A DNA stretch of 64,000 nt from Agelas oroides (Eukaryota; Porifera; Demospongiae; Agelasida; Agelasidae), in the NCBI GenBank assembly GCA_949130485.1, contig OX422183.1, positions 14,715,312-14,779,311 on the forward strand, given 5' to 3'. Positions 53,273 through 64,000 of the stretch are shown here, in pieces (within the stretch, counting starts at the first letter, position 1; each line of letters begins with the position of its first letter). Position numbers and translations under genes: made by a program. Below the pieces are notes generated by a model. That model was not told where the DNA came from, ran no database searches, and worked only from the letters and a program-made list of their open reading frames with translations.

Positions 53273-54379
53273 ATAATGAATGAATGAATGAATGAATGAA
53301 TGAGTGAATGAAATTTAATTTTCAACAGGATAGTCTCATTGGCCGATTGGCCAGTCTACCTGGGAGTCCTGCGTGGGACATTTAACAAAATACTGTGCAT
53401 ACAGTGAAGCAAGAGTATACATATAAGACATTGTGAACCAATGTGAACAAAACAATGAAATTCACAAACGTAAGAGAAAACATGAACTAAAGGAGGATGA
53501 AATTTTTTAAAAAGTGATCTTAGTTTATTCTTAAATGAACACATGGACGTGAGTAGCCTGCATTCCTTTGTTAGGTTATTCCAGTCTTGAGTTCCTTTGA
53601 ATGTGAATGAGTTTTTAAAGAAATTTGTATTTGCTCCTCTCTGGTAAAGACGCATAGACCCTTTGGTTCTCCCTTTGTTGGCCTCAAGCCTTGAGCTTAA
53701 GGTAGCGGGCACTTGACTCCAAACACATTTATACACTAGGCACAACCTGTTCATGTTCCTTCAAGCCTCTAATGTTGTCCAGTTCAGTCCCTTACGTAGA
53801 TCTCCACTATGGGTTCTTGGAAGTCTTGACAATATGATTCTCATTCCGTAATTCTGAACTCTTTCCAACTTCTGCCTCAAGCACTGTGAACATTCTTGCC
53901 AAACAACCGAACAGTAATCGAGGTAGGGTAGCACCAGGGCATTATAGATTTGCTTTTTTGTTCTAGACGGCAGCACTCCACTCCATCTCTTCAACTTCCC
54001 TAGCCCCGCGAAGCATTTCTTTCTCACATACTCAATGTGGTCATTCCACGTTAGGCCTACATCCAGGAACACTCCAAGACATTTCACAGTCCTACTCCTT
54101 CTCCCTCCTCTTTCTTCCAATAGGCATGAGATTCGTTTTCTTCACATTCAATTTCAAGTCATTCCTGTCTGCCCATTGAGATACCTTCTCTACATCTTCC
54201 TCAAGGCACCTCTCCAATATAACTGCATCCTTCGCTACAACAGTCATAGTGGTGTCATCAGCGTACTGCATCACTGTGCTATTCTGGATAGTCCTTGGAA
54301 GATCATTCACATATAAAATAACAGCTAATATAGTCTCTTGACAGCTATAAACTTGATTGGTCCAGGCATTTTTGCACAA
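53273..54379 (-). pseudogene. second LINE, CR1/L2-like RT C-terminus and 3' tail
   Basis: From the 5' side: VILYVNDLPRTIQNST, MQYADDTTMTVVAKDAV (catalytic YADD), WADRNDLKLNVKKTNLMPIG, then, after a frame change near 54110, VKCLGVFLDVGLTWNDHIEY, RTKKQIYNALVLPYLDYCSV and VQNYGMRIILSRLPRTHSGD. A further frame change gives FKGTQDWNNLTKECRLLTS and FKNKLRSLF. A (CATT)n tail lies at 53273-53311. The 5' truncation is just before the ILYVNDLP block. Confidence 0.85.
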
Positions 54380-55208
54380 GATACATCAAGTGAAATCCAT
54401 CAGTACCACTAGAAAAACAATGCATAATTTCTTTGCCGCCTCCTCCGAAAAGGAAAGACTAAAATACTTGCCCTTCCGTTGGCCTTGCCTATGAGCCCAT
54501 ACCATGCTGCAGCAGTTGCCAAATTTGGCAAGTGATGCGATATAATACATAATTATCAGACTTGTCCGCTAGTAGAATCTTTTTTCCGAGGACAGGTGTT
54601 TGAACAGATGTAGTATTTCTTTTGCTAAATCCCGGGTAGAAGACTGTTTGGAGTTGAATTTCAAGTATGTTGATTATCAAACTTTAGCCCATGCACCTAT
54701 CCTACAGTTCTTATGTCTGGGGGACTTATGCGCGCACAACAAGAGCGCAACGTTCTTAAGTGTCCGAGCATCAATTAGTTCCTCTATCTGTAAATTTGAC
54801 AAAGTCCTTTATATTTGTGTAATCCATGCATGTGACAAATTTCTAGCGGCAGAATTAGCAGAAAGTATGAAATTGTGCATGATTTAGACCTTTAAATTGA
54901 ACCCTCACTATGCATGCACATATATTAAAATTATGCATACCTTCTGCAATGTCTTAATATACTTAAAATCCTTACCTAGTTCGATTGCACCATTAATGCT
55001 GTGTTCTTATTTTACATATCAAGCAAAATTCTCATTTCTATACTGTCGCACTTGCATACGAAACCAGTCTCATACTGCAAGCTCAGGGTATGAGGAGAGC
55101 CTGGGTAGGAGACTATGATAATTTATTTCCAGTGTAAAGCTGCTATTTTCTTTGAGGACAGCCAGGAAGCCTGACTATGATACACATCCCCAATTTATTT
55201 CCAGTGTA
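54380..55208. other. spacer
   Basis: A weak TAGTCTC-family end occurs near 55095-55113 (GAGCCTGGGTAGGAGACTA). No gene was recognised. Confidence 0.35.
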
Positions 55209-55394
55209 AAGACAAATGTACTGCTGTTTGCTTGACCTTGCAAAACATAAACAAACAAGCTGTGCATATGAATATAATTATGTGGTAAAGTTTTTTACAG
55301 GCTAAATGGGAACCAAACCACATAATTATATTCATGTCACAGCTTTTTTGGTTTGTATTTTGCAAGGTCAACTCAAACAGCAGTGAATACAGAC
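55209..55394. repeat. foldback element with ~80-bp arms
   Basis: ATGAATATAATTATGTGG (55269-55286) is perfectly inverted at 55319-55336. The arms continue outward through AGCTGTG, CAAAA/TTTTG, CTTGACCTTGCAAAA and CTGCTGTTTG with few mismatches. Confidence 0.8.
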
Positions 55395-56240
55395 ATCCTT
55401 CTCAGAGACTACATATTAGTTCTCCCCTAGCACCACTTTCAGAGCACCGGAGGACTCAGGATACACTGCGCACAGATGAACCTTCCCCTAGCATCCCTCT
55501 CGTTCAGCACTGGAAAAGACAGCATAATCAAAGAGAGGCTGGGTGTACATTTACACCTTTACTTCAAGTGTTGGGCATTCCATCCATAATCCTGTACTAT
55601 CATCTCCAAGCTGGATAAAGCTTGCATTTGACTGATATTCAGTTGTTCAATTGATGTCATAGACTTAGTACATGTACTTGACCCAAAATTCAACTTGATG
55701 AAGTAACATACATATTATGTTTGGCATACAAGTATTGTCCGTCAATAAATGCAGGATTGTATTTTTCAGTAACCACTTTCCCTTACCTGCCCAAAGCTTG
55801 TAGTGTGTGGCTACACTACTCAATGACAGATAAACTATCCCCTATATTGCACTCCCTCAAACTATCTTCCTAGGTAGTGTTCAACTTGCTCCTTTGGATT
55901 CTTTGTATGTTCCATCATCGAACATGGCAGCTAGCATGCACACATGCAAAATGTCTGCATGTGCACATGCTGCCATGTAGAGTCAACTCTTATTTTGTCC
56001 ACTCCATCATGTTCATAAACAATATTATACTCGGACAAATGCACAGTTGCACACCACAGCAGGTTTGCTAATTATGCACCGAACACAAGAGTGTTGATCA
56101 GTGAAGGATCATGGAAAGAAATAGAAAATATGATTCAAACTTTTTTGCTGCCCGTGACAACACAAAACTTAGGCCTCCATACTGATCATCAATTAATAGG
56201 CTGTGAGGGCTGCTTTGAAATGTCAGTCTGTTTGCCCCTA
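55395..56240. other. spacer
   Basis: A small inverted motif (CATGGCAGC...GCACA / TGTGCACATGCTGCCATG) sits at 55923-55978. No gene was recognised. Confidence 0.35.
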
Positions 56241-56695
56241 GCAGAGGGGTAGGAGCAAGTTGAGAAGAGGGGGGGCGAGTTAAGAAGGGGGCGTGCATAG
56301 CACGCCCCTTCTAGGGGGGTCTGGGGGCATGCTCGCCCAGAAAATTTTTGAAAAAAAGGATGCTCTGAGACACATTCTGGTGCATTCTAAGCTGAATTTC
56401 TTGCCCTACCCCTATCCCAGAAAACATAACTTAAGCCATAAGTTTTCTCCACTTTTTTCAGGTGTAACAAGTGCATGAGTGTTGACAAAAACAATGATGT
56501 AAACCAAATGAAGATTAGTAATTGCCAAAATGCTTTCTCCTCTCATCATTTACTGACATTGGAGAATAGTCACCATACAACCATACAATAACCACAGCAC
56601 AAAGAGATGTGAAAAACTGGAGGGGCTGAGCCCCCCAGCTTTCAAATGTGGGGGGGCAACTGCCCCCCCTGCCCCCCCTTCTCCTACCCCTCTGC
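56241..56695. mobile_element. hAT-type MITE, CAGAGGGGTAGGAG ends
   Basis: GCAGAGGGGTAGGAG (56241-56255) is inverted at 56681-56695. G-rich and C-rich subterminal blocks (GGGGGGCAACTGCCCCCC) match the style of CAGTGGCGTAGCC elements. The flanks share CCTAG only. Confidence 0.55.
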
Positions 56696-56876
56696 CTAGC
56701 TACACAGCTGCCAGAAATGCATCCGTCTCTGATATTCAATACTGACTATAGTTTTAATACTATACTGATACCATGCTTACTTGTTCTCTTCTCCTTTGAT
56801 GTGCTTGTATGCAGAAATTCGGTGAAGTTAAATCTCGTAGGGAGAGGGTTAAAATCTAATGCCACTATGTATGTAC

Positions 56877-57206
56877 TAGTCTCATCCCCAGACCCCACCC
56901 TCTCCCGAGGAGAAACGGTCTGGTGAACCAAGTCGAATTTCTTGGGCTAGCGCACACTTTTGCGACAATGTATCCTAGCAACGATCAAAACATTTTGCGG
57001 CCAACCCGCTCAAAAAAGGTACGGATACTCGAATGAAGATTAACAAATTTTACTGTTGTAAGGGCAGTGTTACGTAATAATTACCGATCTCGCAATCTCA
57101 TTGGTCATTACCACTTTTGGGGAATAAGCCCAAGAAATTCGACTTCGTTCACCAGACCGTTTCTCGCCGGGAGGCGCTAGGCGCGCGCGGGCGGGGCACG
57201 AGACTA
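56877..57206. mobile_element. 330-bp foldback element
   Basis: The ends TAGTCTCATCCCCAGAC and GGGGCACGAGACTA are inverted. An inner pair GAGAAACGGTCTGGTGAAC..AAGTCGAATTTCTTGGGCT is nearly perfect on both sides. The flanks TGTATGTAC / TGTCCGAAC are 6 of 9 alike, so the target duplication has decayed. Confidence 0.8.
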
Positions 57207-57310
57207 TGTCCGAACTGCGCCCAATTTTTAGCACTTAACCCTTTCAAGTCCAAGACGAATTGTAGCTTTGCAGCACCAACTTTTATAGTCCGGCTTTTAT
57301 ATATCTCAGA

Positions 57311-57635
57311 CAGTGGCGTAGCTAAGGTAGGGCCTGGTAGGGCCTAGGCCCTACCAACTGCTGCAAGTGCCCTACCAACTGCTGCAAGTGCCCTACCAAC
57401 TGGAGCCCTACCGTCCGGCTTTCTCACTTACTGGAGCTACACAACCGCCAGTGTAACAGTGCTGTACGTACCGTCGTACGTAGCTTCATTCGAGCAACCG
57501 CCAGGCACGCTGGGCTTCTCTTCGTCTACTGAGTACGACAGACATGTGTCTACAAACCACGCCTACCCAAGTACATGTCTCATTCCCAGTCTGTACTTGT
57601 GCCCAACCAACTGTCAGCTTCTAGCTACGCCACTG
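57311..57635. mobile_element. hAT MITE, 325 bp, perfect 8-bp target duplication
   Basis: CAGTGGCGTAGCTAAG and CTTCTAGCTACGCCACTG are inverted ends. ATCTCAGA flanks both sides (57303-57310, 57636-57643). Near the left end an 18-bp CCCTACCAACTGCTGCAAGT-type unit is repeated. Confidence 0.9.
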
Positions 57636-58323
57636 ATCTCAGATAGATACTTAGTTCTAGTAGAACAGATTTGAAATCGGAGCACCTTCGATTTTTTCGT
57701 TGGGAGCCCTACGGCATACATCATAAATGACCCAATGCATGTCTCCCATGTCACGAAATTTTCAACCCACACTAAACGTGTTAACGTTCGGACCGTCGAC
57801 CACGGTTTTTTATAGCTGTTTTTCGCCACTTGTGCCCTGTTTACAGTGCCCTTGATCCGTAGGGTCCCCTTTCTCAAGCTATCCCGCGTGTGGTGATGGA
57901 GGAAGTGAACAGAGAACGGGGCCAGTACCTCTCGTTCAGGTATGCGACCCCCAACAGAGTTTGTGCTTTGTAGACGTGGTAGCCTCCCACACAAAGACTC
58001 GACACTGAAGCGCTCCGTCTTTCCTCTATAGTCTCGCGTAGCCAGACTCTTTCTGGCGAGAGTCTGGCTACGCGTTCCTCGTCGAAACCAAAAGTCGCAT
58101 CGCGTGTACCGAGTTCAAAGTTCACATTACGTTATCCGCTAGCAAAAGTATAATATCGCGCCACAAAATTTAAAACCACGAAATTTAATTCTGAGGGCCT
58201 CTTCCAGCTTTTCACGAAAATTTCCACCCACGAAAATAACCCGCTATACGGTAATACCACAGTGCAATACAACAAGTATATACAATGCAGTCCGTTTAGT
58301 TACACAAATTCTCTTCTCTCCAG

Positions 58324-58537
58324 ATGAAGGGCTTGACAGAACACTTCAATCAAGCAATGTCCCGGTGTTTGGCTAACGTGATCAACGACAATCAGCAGAT
58401 GAAACTACCAGTCGATTCAGTTGCTCACGTCCAGTTCTAGCAAACTGATTGATGACAAGGAAGATGGAGATGAAATTGCTGACCAGGTTATCAGACAGGT
58501 TGTAAGAATGCTCAGAAGAACCAAAAGGAGGCGTTGA
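58324..58537 (+). CDS. possible terminal coding exon
   Basis: After TTCTCTCCAG the sequence reads MKGLTEHFNQAMSRCLANVI and NDNQQMKLPVDSVAHV, then a TAG at 58438. Shifting one base restores SSSKLIDDKEDGDEIADQVI and RQVVRMLRRTKRRR*. It looks like one exon with a single indel. No family recognised. Confidence 0.35.
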
Positions 58538-58759
58538 CTGAAAGCATTAGCACAATGAAGTGAAACTGACTGGTCATCTGAGCACTTCATCCAGTTATGT
58601 AGTTGTTGAGAGACATAGTGCCATGTAACAGAATGTACTGAATAGTGTTGCTTTTGGTAGAGTTACATTGTGTCCTATTGTGTATTGACATCTAGATTAT
58701 TTTGTATTTTAACATTCTGCATTCGTCAATTTATTTACTACTTGTACCGTCTTGGTAGT

Positions 58760-58822
58760 TAGTCTCGTTCCGAGGCTATTTTTTTTTTCTTTTGTGTAAA
58801 AAGTAGTTTGGGAACGAGACTA
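58760..58822. mobile_element. 63-bp foldback of the TAGTCTCG family
   Basis: TAGTCTCGTTCCGAGGC and TTGGGAACGAGACTA are inverted ends around a T-rich middle. The flanking 9-mers share only their last five bases (GTAGT). Confidence 0.65.
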
Positions 58823-59907
58823 ACCAGTAGTCTTAATGCTGCAGAAGTTAATGCTCCCCGTGCAGCCCCGCCCAGCTTTCCGTCGTTCTCGCGCGCGCGA
58901 GAGCCGAGACTAACTAACTGGAAGGCGTGTTTCTGATACAGCGATAAAATTTTTGCGGAATGGACGCTAGTGCTGTGTATGGGTTTGAAGATGGTCGGCG
59001 AGCCTTCAATACTGCAACTTCAACAACTGCTAACTCTGGTTTCGGTCTTCACGGCTAGCAGGACACAGACAGCAGGTTTGACTCATTTGCTAGCTATTGG
59101 TAATCGTAGCAACTGCAATGCAGGATATACCAGTCTGACTTATGAATAACATTGCTAACAGCAAGTACGAACGATTGCATTCATTGGCTTCCAAAATTGC
59201 CAACATGCAACTTTTTCCCACTCCTGTCAGTCACCTGCCTATCCAAGCTATGCTACAATTTTTCCACACAACTGAAAAGTTTTGCAGGGTATTTGAATAT
59301 AGCAGAAAAGCCTTTAATTTAGTGAGACATCAAACCCACGTGTATGTGTGCAAGTGTGCTTTTGAATCTTATACCAAGACAGTGACAGCTTGACCTTCTT
59401 GCATGCTCAGCATAGGCATTAGCTGTTGGTCTCTCTCCTCATTAGTGCTCCCTTGTTCTTTTCATCACTCTTTTCCCCTTTGCACTCCATTATTGTGGGC
59501 TAAGTAGCAAATTTACACCTGAAGATTTACTTGTAAGTCAGTCGCAGCACAATAATGAACATCAATTCTTTTAGTTGGGCCACTGGAAATGTACCCTTAG
59601 TCTGGACACAGCATTGTGATCACAATTATTTGAGGCTCCCCCAGGCTCGCCCCAATTATTACATGAGTGAAGGTACACTATGGTATGAGTAGGGCGTACA
59701 TATTTTTACGCCAAGTCTAAAGAGAGCGAAAATGCTGCCCACAGGCCTGTGTGGTGTTCATTTTGTTTACTCAACTTTATGTTCATGGTTTCCATATAAA
59801 ATTTTCATTGGTTCAATCAATGGCCATAATGTCTTATACCAAAGACGAATTCAAGAGATATTATGAATCAAGTAGGTACTTAAGTATTATTTGCATCCCT
59901 ACTACAG
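58823..59907. other. spacer upstream of the Ig/FN3 gene
   Basis: A GGCTC..CAGGCTCGCCCC box near 59630 belongs to the 24-26-kb family. The 83-codon frame at 59142-59393 is unassigned. First exons and a signal peptide for the Ig/FN3 gene were not identified. Confidence 0.4.
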
Positions 59908-62312
59908 TTATCACACCTCTATCATACACTGCAAGATTGGGCAGTGTTGGTATTTTCCACTGTGCTGCAACAGAGAACCATCTTATCTCTTGGCACGTCA
60001 ATGGTGTTCCATCGTCCTACCCTGAAGTACGGAATCGTCAAATTACTACTACAGATGAAACTGCAATAAATGCAACATGGAGTCAGTCAAGCCTGACTGT
60101 CTATGCAAGTCAAGAGAATGATGAGCTCTCTATATACTGTATAGCAGTTGTGCTTGGTGGACCTGACGGATTCAGTGCAACTGCAACATTCCATGTACAG
60201 AGACATTCTCCGCGACCCGTAAACCTAACACTGGATGTTTCGAGCAATCATAGAGAATTGATACTACGGTGGAATTTTCCATCTGAAATGACTATTATTG
60301 TGTACACTGTATACATCAACATCACTCACACTGGTACAGAGTTTTACTTCAATACAACGATGAGAGAGCACACAATTGAGAATCCGTGCAGTGATGTACA
60401 CTTTAAGGTTACAGCATGGGATGATCTTGGTGAAGGAAATGGAACTACATTACTGTACAAGCATTACTCAAATGGTGAGAAAAAGAAGCTGTTACTGTGT
60501 TTTTCACTCTTGTTGGTAGGTAGCTGCACCTTTCAGATTCAGAAGTACCATAAATGCTTGCAGTACTATTTGATATGGTTGTGCACAGCTGCTGTTACTA
60601 CAATTGTGATGATTATCACCACAGTGGTAGTGTATGCACACTTCAAGCATACCATGGAGTGTTACCCTGGTTACAGACAAGCTAAAGGAATAGTGGTTGA
60701 TACTACTGGCTAATTGCATTAGTCAATGTGAAAGTAGTCTTCCTGCAACTATAATCTTGCGATCTTAATCACTACAAAATTGGCTACCCATTGTGGCCAC
60801 GGAAAGTGCCTACCTACATGTTTGAAATGTACGTAGTTGTAGTGCATAACTCCAACAAAGATGTTCTCACTGTAATAGTCTGAGACTTCAGGATCTTCAT
60901 TGTATTTAGTTCCTAACCCTAGCACCAGGGTACACCACTGAAACAGCTAATTTACGGTGTGCATATGCATGCAGCTGATGAAGCCTGTTAGTGTGTATGT
61001 ATCATCAAATGTATCATGCATGTGCAGTGTGTGACTTTGTACAGTATCTAGGCCTGCTTTTTTTTTAGGTAGAGCTGGCTCATTGATTGTTCAAATAATG
61101 AATGCTTTATCATCTATTTATACAGAAACAAACCCAGACATGATTGTTGCAAAAACTATAACATCATCTGTCACTTTCACTACATCAGGTGAACCAAGTG
61201 TCCAGCTAACATTCCAGGTATATGGTATGATAGCTTCATCATCAAGCTCTCCCAGTTTCTCTCTTTTCACAAATTATATGAGGTCAAGGGGAGCTTAAAG
61301 TAGGTGCAGATTGCCAAAGTCCCATACAAAAAAGTACAACAATAACCGGGAGTCCTATGTACAGAAAACAGATACTCCTACTAATGATACAAAAGATCAT
61401 TGGTGGATTCCGTTTCACATATAACAGCTTTTTGCAATTCAATCACTGCTGCTCTAGCTTGGAGGACCTTTTGAAGGTCTTGTACTAATATTATATCAAT
61501 GATATCGGGGGGGGGGGGGGGGGGGGGCAAACGTAGTGTCGCATGCCCCCCCTCCCCTCTTTGCGAAAGGGGTGAGGCCGCATGCAACTAGGAATGAATT
61601 AGATGGTCTAGGATCACTTCTGAGGCCATTTTTGGCTCAAAGTAGCACTACGATCTTTAGTCTTACCTGCAGTTCTTCGCATGTACGAATCTTAATATGA
61701 TTCTGCGTATTCTAGTTCCTGCGTATTCACGTTATCGCAGATTGCCTTTGCTGAAAACGACGGTTCTGCTCTAACTTTCTGAGTTTCAAAATCCAGGTAC
61801 TGAAAGTCCATGGGATTATCCTGTTGTAGCTGTATTTTTGCGCTGGGGTCACTGATCTAGCTGAGCGAGATTAGTTGGCCTAGAGAATGCTACCTGACTG
61901 CTACAGTGTCAGTTTGTGTGTGTGGTATCTAATAAAGAGATGGCCATGCCACTCCCGTAACTATGGACGATGGTGGGGGCTATGCCCCCATGCCTTGAAT
62001 TATGTGGGGGCAAATGCCCCCACTACCCCCCCCCCCCGGTTCTGCCACCTATGTTATTTCTATGCATGCAGGTACATGGCACTTGTTTGCTTCGGAGATT
62101 ACGACTTGAAGGTGGTCCACTGCACTTTCTTGTTGAGACATGGAGTGACTGTTCTGGCTCCAGACACCACCAGGGACCACTGATGCTGGAGCCGACCATT
62201 GCAAACTCCACAGTGACCCTTATTATTCCACATCTGCTCCCCAAGTGTCACATTCTGGCAACAGTCCAAAACCATGAGGTGTTTAACTCTTCCAGCAACA
62301 ACATTGCTTTTG
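59908..62312 (+). CDS. Ig + fibronectin-III receptor-like protein (internal exons)
   Basis: Exon 59908-60474 (567 nt, phase 1 at both ends) follows CTACTACAG and ends AATG|GTGAGA. It encodes an Ig domain (GSVGIFHCAA...LISWHVNG...LSIYCIAVV, with the Cys pair and Trp) and an FN3 domain (SPRPVNLTLDVSSNHRELIL RWNFP...VHFKVTAWDDLG split over the exon). Exon 61126-61217 continues in phase (ETNPDMIVAKTITSSVTFTT). Exon 62072-62312 follows GCATGCAG in phase 0 and encodes GTCLLRRLRLEGGPLHFLVE, NSTVTLIIPHLLPKCHILAT, ending TTTTG|GTTAGT. Many NxS/T sites suggest an extracellular protein. The first intron, read through, encodes a membrane segment (see findings). The 3' end is not visible; Gypsy sequence follows. 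Confidence 0.75.
61218..62071. other. intron with poly-G tract and hAT-MITE debris
   Basis: A run of about 21 G (61507-61527) may be inaccurate. 61960-62050 has GGGGGC..GCCCCC blocks like hAT MITE ends. Confidence 0.5.
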
Positions 62313-62578
62313 GTTAGTATGTGAGTACGTCCATGAAAATACAAGTTTGTGAGTTCTTTTGGTATATGATATAGTGTAGTGGTTTACCTAGAACGTTCAG
62401 TCCCACATAGGTGAGTGAGCTCGATGAAATACAAGTGCAGATTTTATTATTCCAGGGCCGTAGCTGTTTAGAGGTGGTGCGGCCAAAGTCACGCACATAA
62501 GTACACAGCATGTAGGGAGGTCTTGGGGTATGGTCCCCCCCACCTCCACGGGAATTTTTTTTTCAAATTATATGTGTG

Positions 62579-62840
62579 CTAATTCCTCTTGTGTTAACAC
62601 TTCCCTAGTGGACGTTGGGATGACTTCAGGCTACTTCGAGTGGGCGTTGGAAAAAGCTATTGAAACTCTTGCGAAGTCATGTTGTGCATGTCAAGCCTTC
62701 CTGCACCTCTGCACCCATGGGTATAGCCTGACACACCCTGGAGAAGAGTCCATGTGGACTTTACCGGACCATTCCAGGGGAAAATGTTCATCATAGTGGA
62801 TGCCCACTCAAAGTAGCCTGAAGTCATCCCAACGTCCGCC
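62579..62840. repeat. LTR scrap plus inverted copy of integrase codons
   Basis: CTAATTCCTCTTGTGTTAAC to ACACTT (62579-62602) is identical to the LTR at 63722-63745. GGACGTTGGGATGACTTCAG onward (62610-62644) is the reverse complement of 62803-62837 with one mismatch. Both encode the DAHSK.PEVIPT region in opposite orientation. Confidence 0.85.
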
Positions 62841-63610
62841 ACTACATCAGATCATACCATTGAAGCTCTGCGCTTTGTGTTATCACATTTCGGCCTTCCA
62901 ACCAACTTGTCTCAGACAACGGTCCTCAATTTACATCTGACAAATTCACCCAGTTTTTGAAGCGGAATGGTATCAAGCACATCCTCAGTGCCCCATATCA
63001 TCCCTCATCAAACTGTCTGGCCGAATCTTTTTTTCAGACATTTAAGCGAGCCATGCGAGATGGAGAGAAGAATGGTCTGTCTCTCAACTACCGATTGTCA
63101 GAGTTCCTTTTACTACTGAGCTACTCCCCATGCAACAACAGACACCACACCTAGTGAGCTGTTCCTGCAAAGATGACTTCGAACCCGGTTTGACTTGTTC
63201 CTGCAAAGACCACTGCGAACCCGGTTTGACTTGCAAACCAGACCACAAGGACATGGCAAGCTACCCTGATGAGATGACATGATGGGCGTGCAAAACTTTG
63301 GAGTCTTGCTGTTGGATCACCAGTCACGGTTCGTGATTTCCGTCATCACTCCAAGTGTGTACCTGGCACAATTGTGAAGAAGCTTGGTCCAGTGACTGAC
63401 CAGTGCACATTGGAGGTGGCAACATTGTCAAACACCACATCGTCCAGCTTACGCAATGCCCATTACCGGTCACCCATAATGAGAAAACATCAACTATCAG
63501 AGACAATTTTCAGTGCCAAGATACTGTGGAACAACACAGACAAGAGCCAGTCATGGAAGCTCAGCCAGTGAGATCATTACCTACAGAGAGTTTGACATCC
63601 TCCTGACAGA
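62700..63610 (+). pseudogene. Ty3/Gypsy integrase remnant
   Basis: Pieces in several frames: VHVDFTGPFQGKMFIIVDAH (catalytic Asp), FVLSHFGLPTNL, NGIKHILSAPYHPSSNCLAE (second half of the core with its Glu), RAMRDGEKNGLSLNYRLSEF, TPHATT.TPSELF, LRTRFDL (duplicated by a 34-bp repeat near 63165-63235). It ends near YREFDILLTDS. Many frameshifts and stops make it inactive. Confidence 0.8.
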
Positions 63611-63659
63611 CTCATGACTGTTCTGGATTAGAGACATTCCCACTTGGTGGGGAGGAATC

Positions 63660-64000
63660 TGTAGTAATCTAACATTCCTCATAATTCTCACAACAGGTGC
63701 ACTAGGTTGTTTTCTCTTGTACTAATTCCTCTTGTGTTAACACTTTGCTTATTAGGAATTTCTCTAAGCTACTTACTAGAATATTCTAGGCTGGTTCTGT
63801 TATAAATAGACAGACTATGTGTATATAATGAGTTACTCTCAGTTGCTATATCCCGCACAATAAGTTCAGTGACTTGTGCAGTGATACAACAACATGCTCA
63901 GAGATCTGTAATTCTCTGGCGAGCAGGATTTCAGGAGTTACTACACATCCACACTGAGGTAGCTACTGATTGTAGATTGCATGTAACTTAGTGCATGCAG
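63660..64000 (+). repeat. 3' LTR of the Gypsy element (right edge beyond window)
   Basis: A purine-rich tract (GGTGGGGAGGAA) precedes TGTAGTAATCTAACATTCC at 63660, the expected LTR start. TATAAATA at 63801 is a plausible LTR promoter TATA box. The terminal CA was not located with confidence and may lie beyond 64000. Confidence 0.65.

Overview
This window reads as nuclear DNA of an animal. Genes are sparse and split by introns with GT..AG borders and matched codon phases. Transposable-element remnants are dense and include Crypton, DIRS, Ty3/Gypsy, two LINEs, hAT, piggyBac, Tigger/pogo and a two-gene element pairing a DDE_Tnp_4-type transposase with a SWIM/YqaJ nuclease. AT-rich spacer with many tandem repeats and foldbacks fills the rest. 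The overall style (introns of tens to a few hundred bases, sponge-like Ig/FN3 receptor exons, very diverse DNA transposons) suggests a marine invertebrate, possibly a demosponge. That is an impression, not a proof. No prokaryotic operons, rRNA or CRISPR arrays were seen.

Layout. 0-8 kb: a duplicated block (partner at 27.7-28.4 kb), a truncated Crypton, an 8 x 85-bp array, a Tigger remnant with an internal tandem duplication, and a terminal-inverted-repeat element carrying a minisatellite. 8-13 kb: DIRS RNase H remnant, a BTBD9-like domain exon beside a 160-bp duplication, and a ZNF862-like hAT transposase. 14-16 kb: an unrecognised two-exon gene directly downstream of a 29-unit minisatellite. 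16-24 kb: second copy of a 6.7-7.25-kb block with about 670 extra bases, two tRNA-like sequences with oligo-T terminators, and a nearly intact Crypton-type recombinase. 24-30 kb: a dispersed repeat family, a Gypsy integrase tail and two tandem paralogues. 31-36 kb: decayed coiled-coil exons, duplicated segments and coding-phase 39-bp minisatellites. 37.6-39.4 kb: a secreted Cys-rich gene with a 483-bp head-to-tail duplication. 40-46.5 kb: piggyBac tail, a Gypsy fragment abutted by a LINE, then the convergent YqaJ/transposase pair. 46.9-48 kb: an intact single-exon 355-aa gene of bacterial style. 48-59 kb: several foldback elements with 9-bp target duplications, hAT-type MITEs and a second LINE. 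59.9-62.3 kb: an Ig + FN3 receptor-like gene. 62.6-64 kb: a Gypsy integrase remnant and its 3' LTR.

The most notable observations are (1) a foldback DNA-transposon family with 9-bp target duplications, including one insertion whose empty site is also in the window; (2) the decayed SWIM/YqaJ plus DDE transposase pair, consistent with the ISL2EU superfamily; (3) the bacterial-looking intact ORF at 46.9-48.0 kb; (4) an Ig/FN3 gene in which keeping one intron would encode a membrane anchor. Most element genes carry frameshifts or CGA-to-TGA type stops, so they are fossils. All family calls come from motif reading without database searches.
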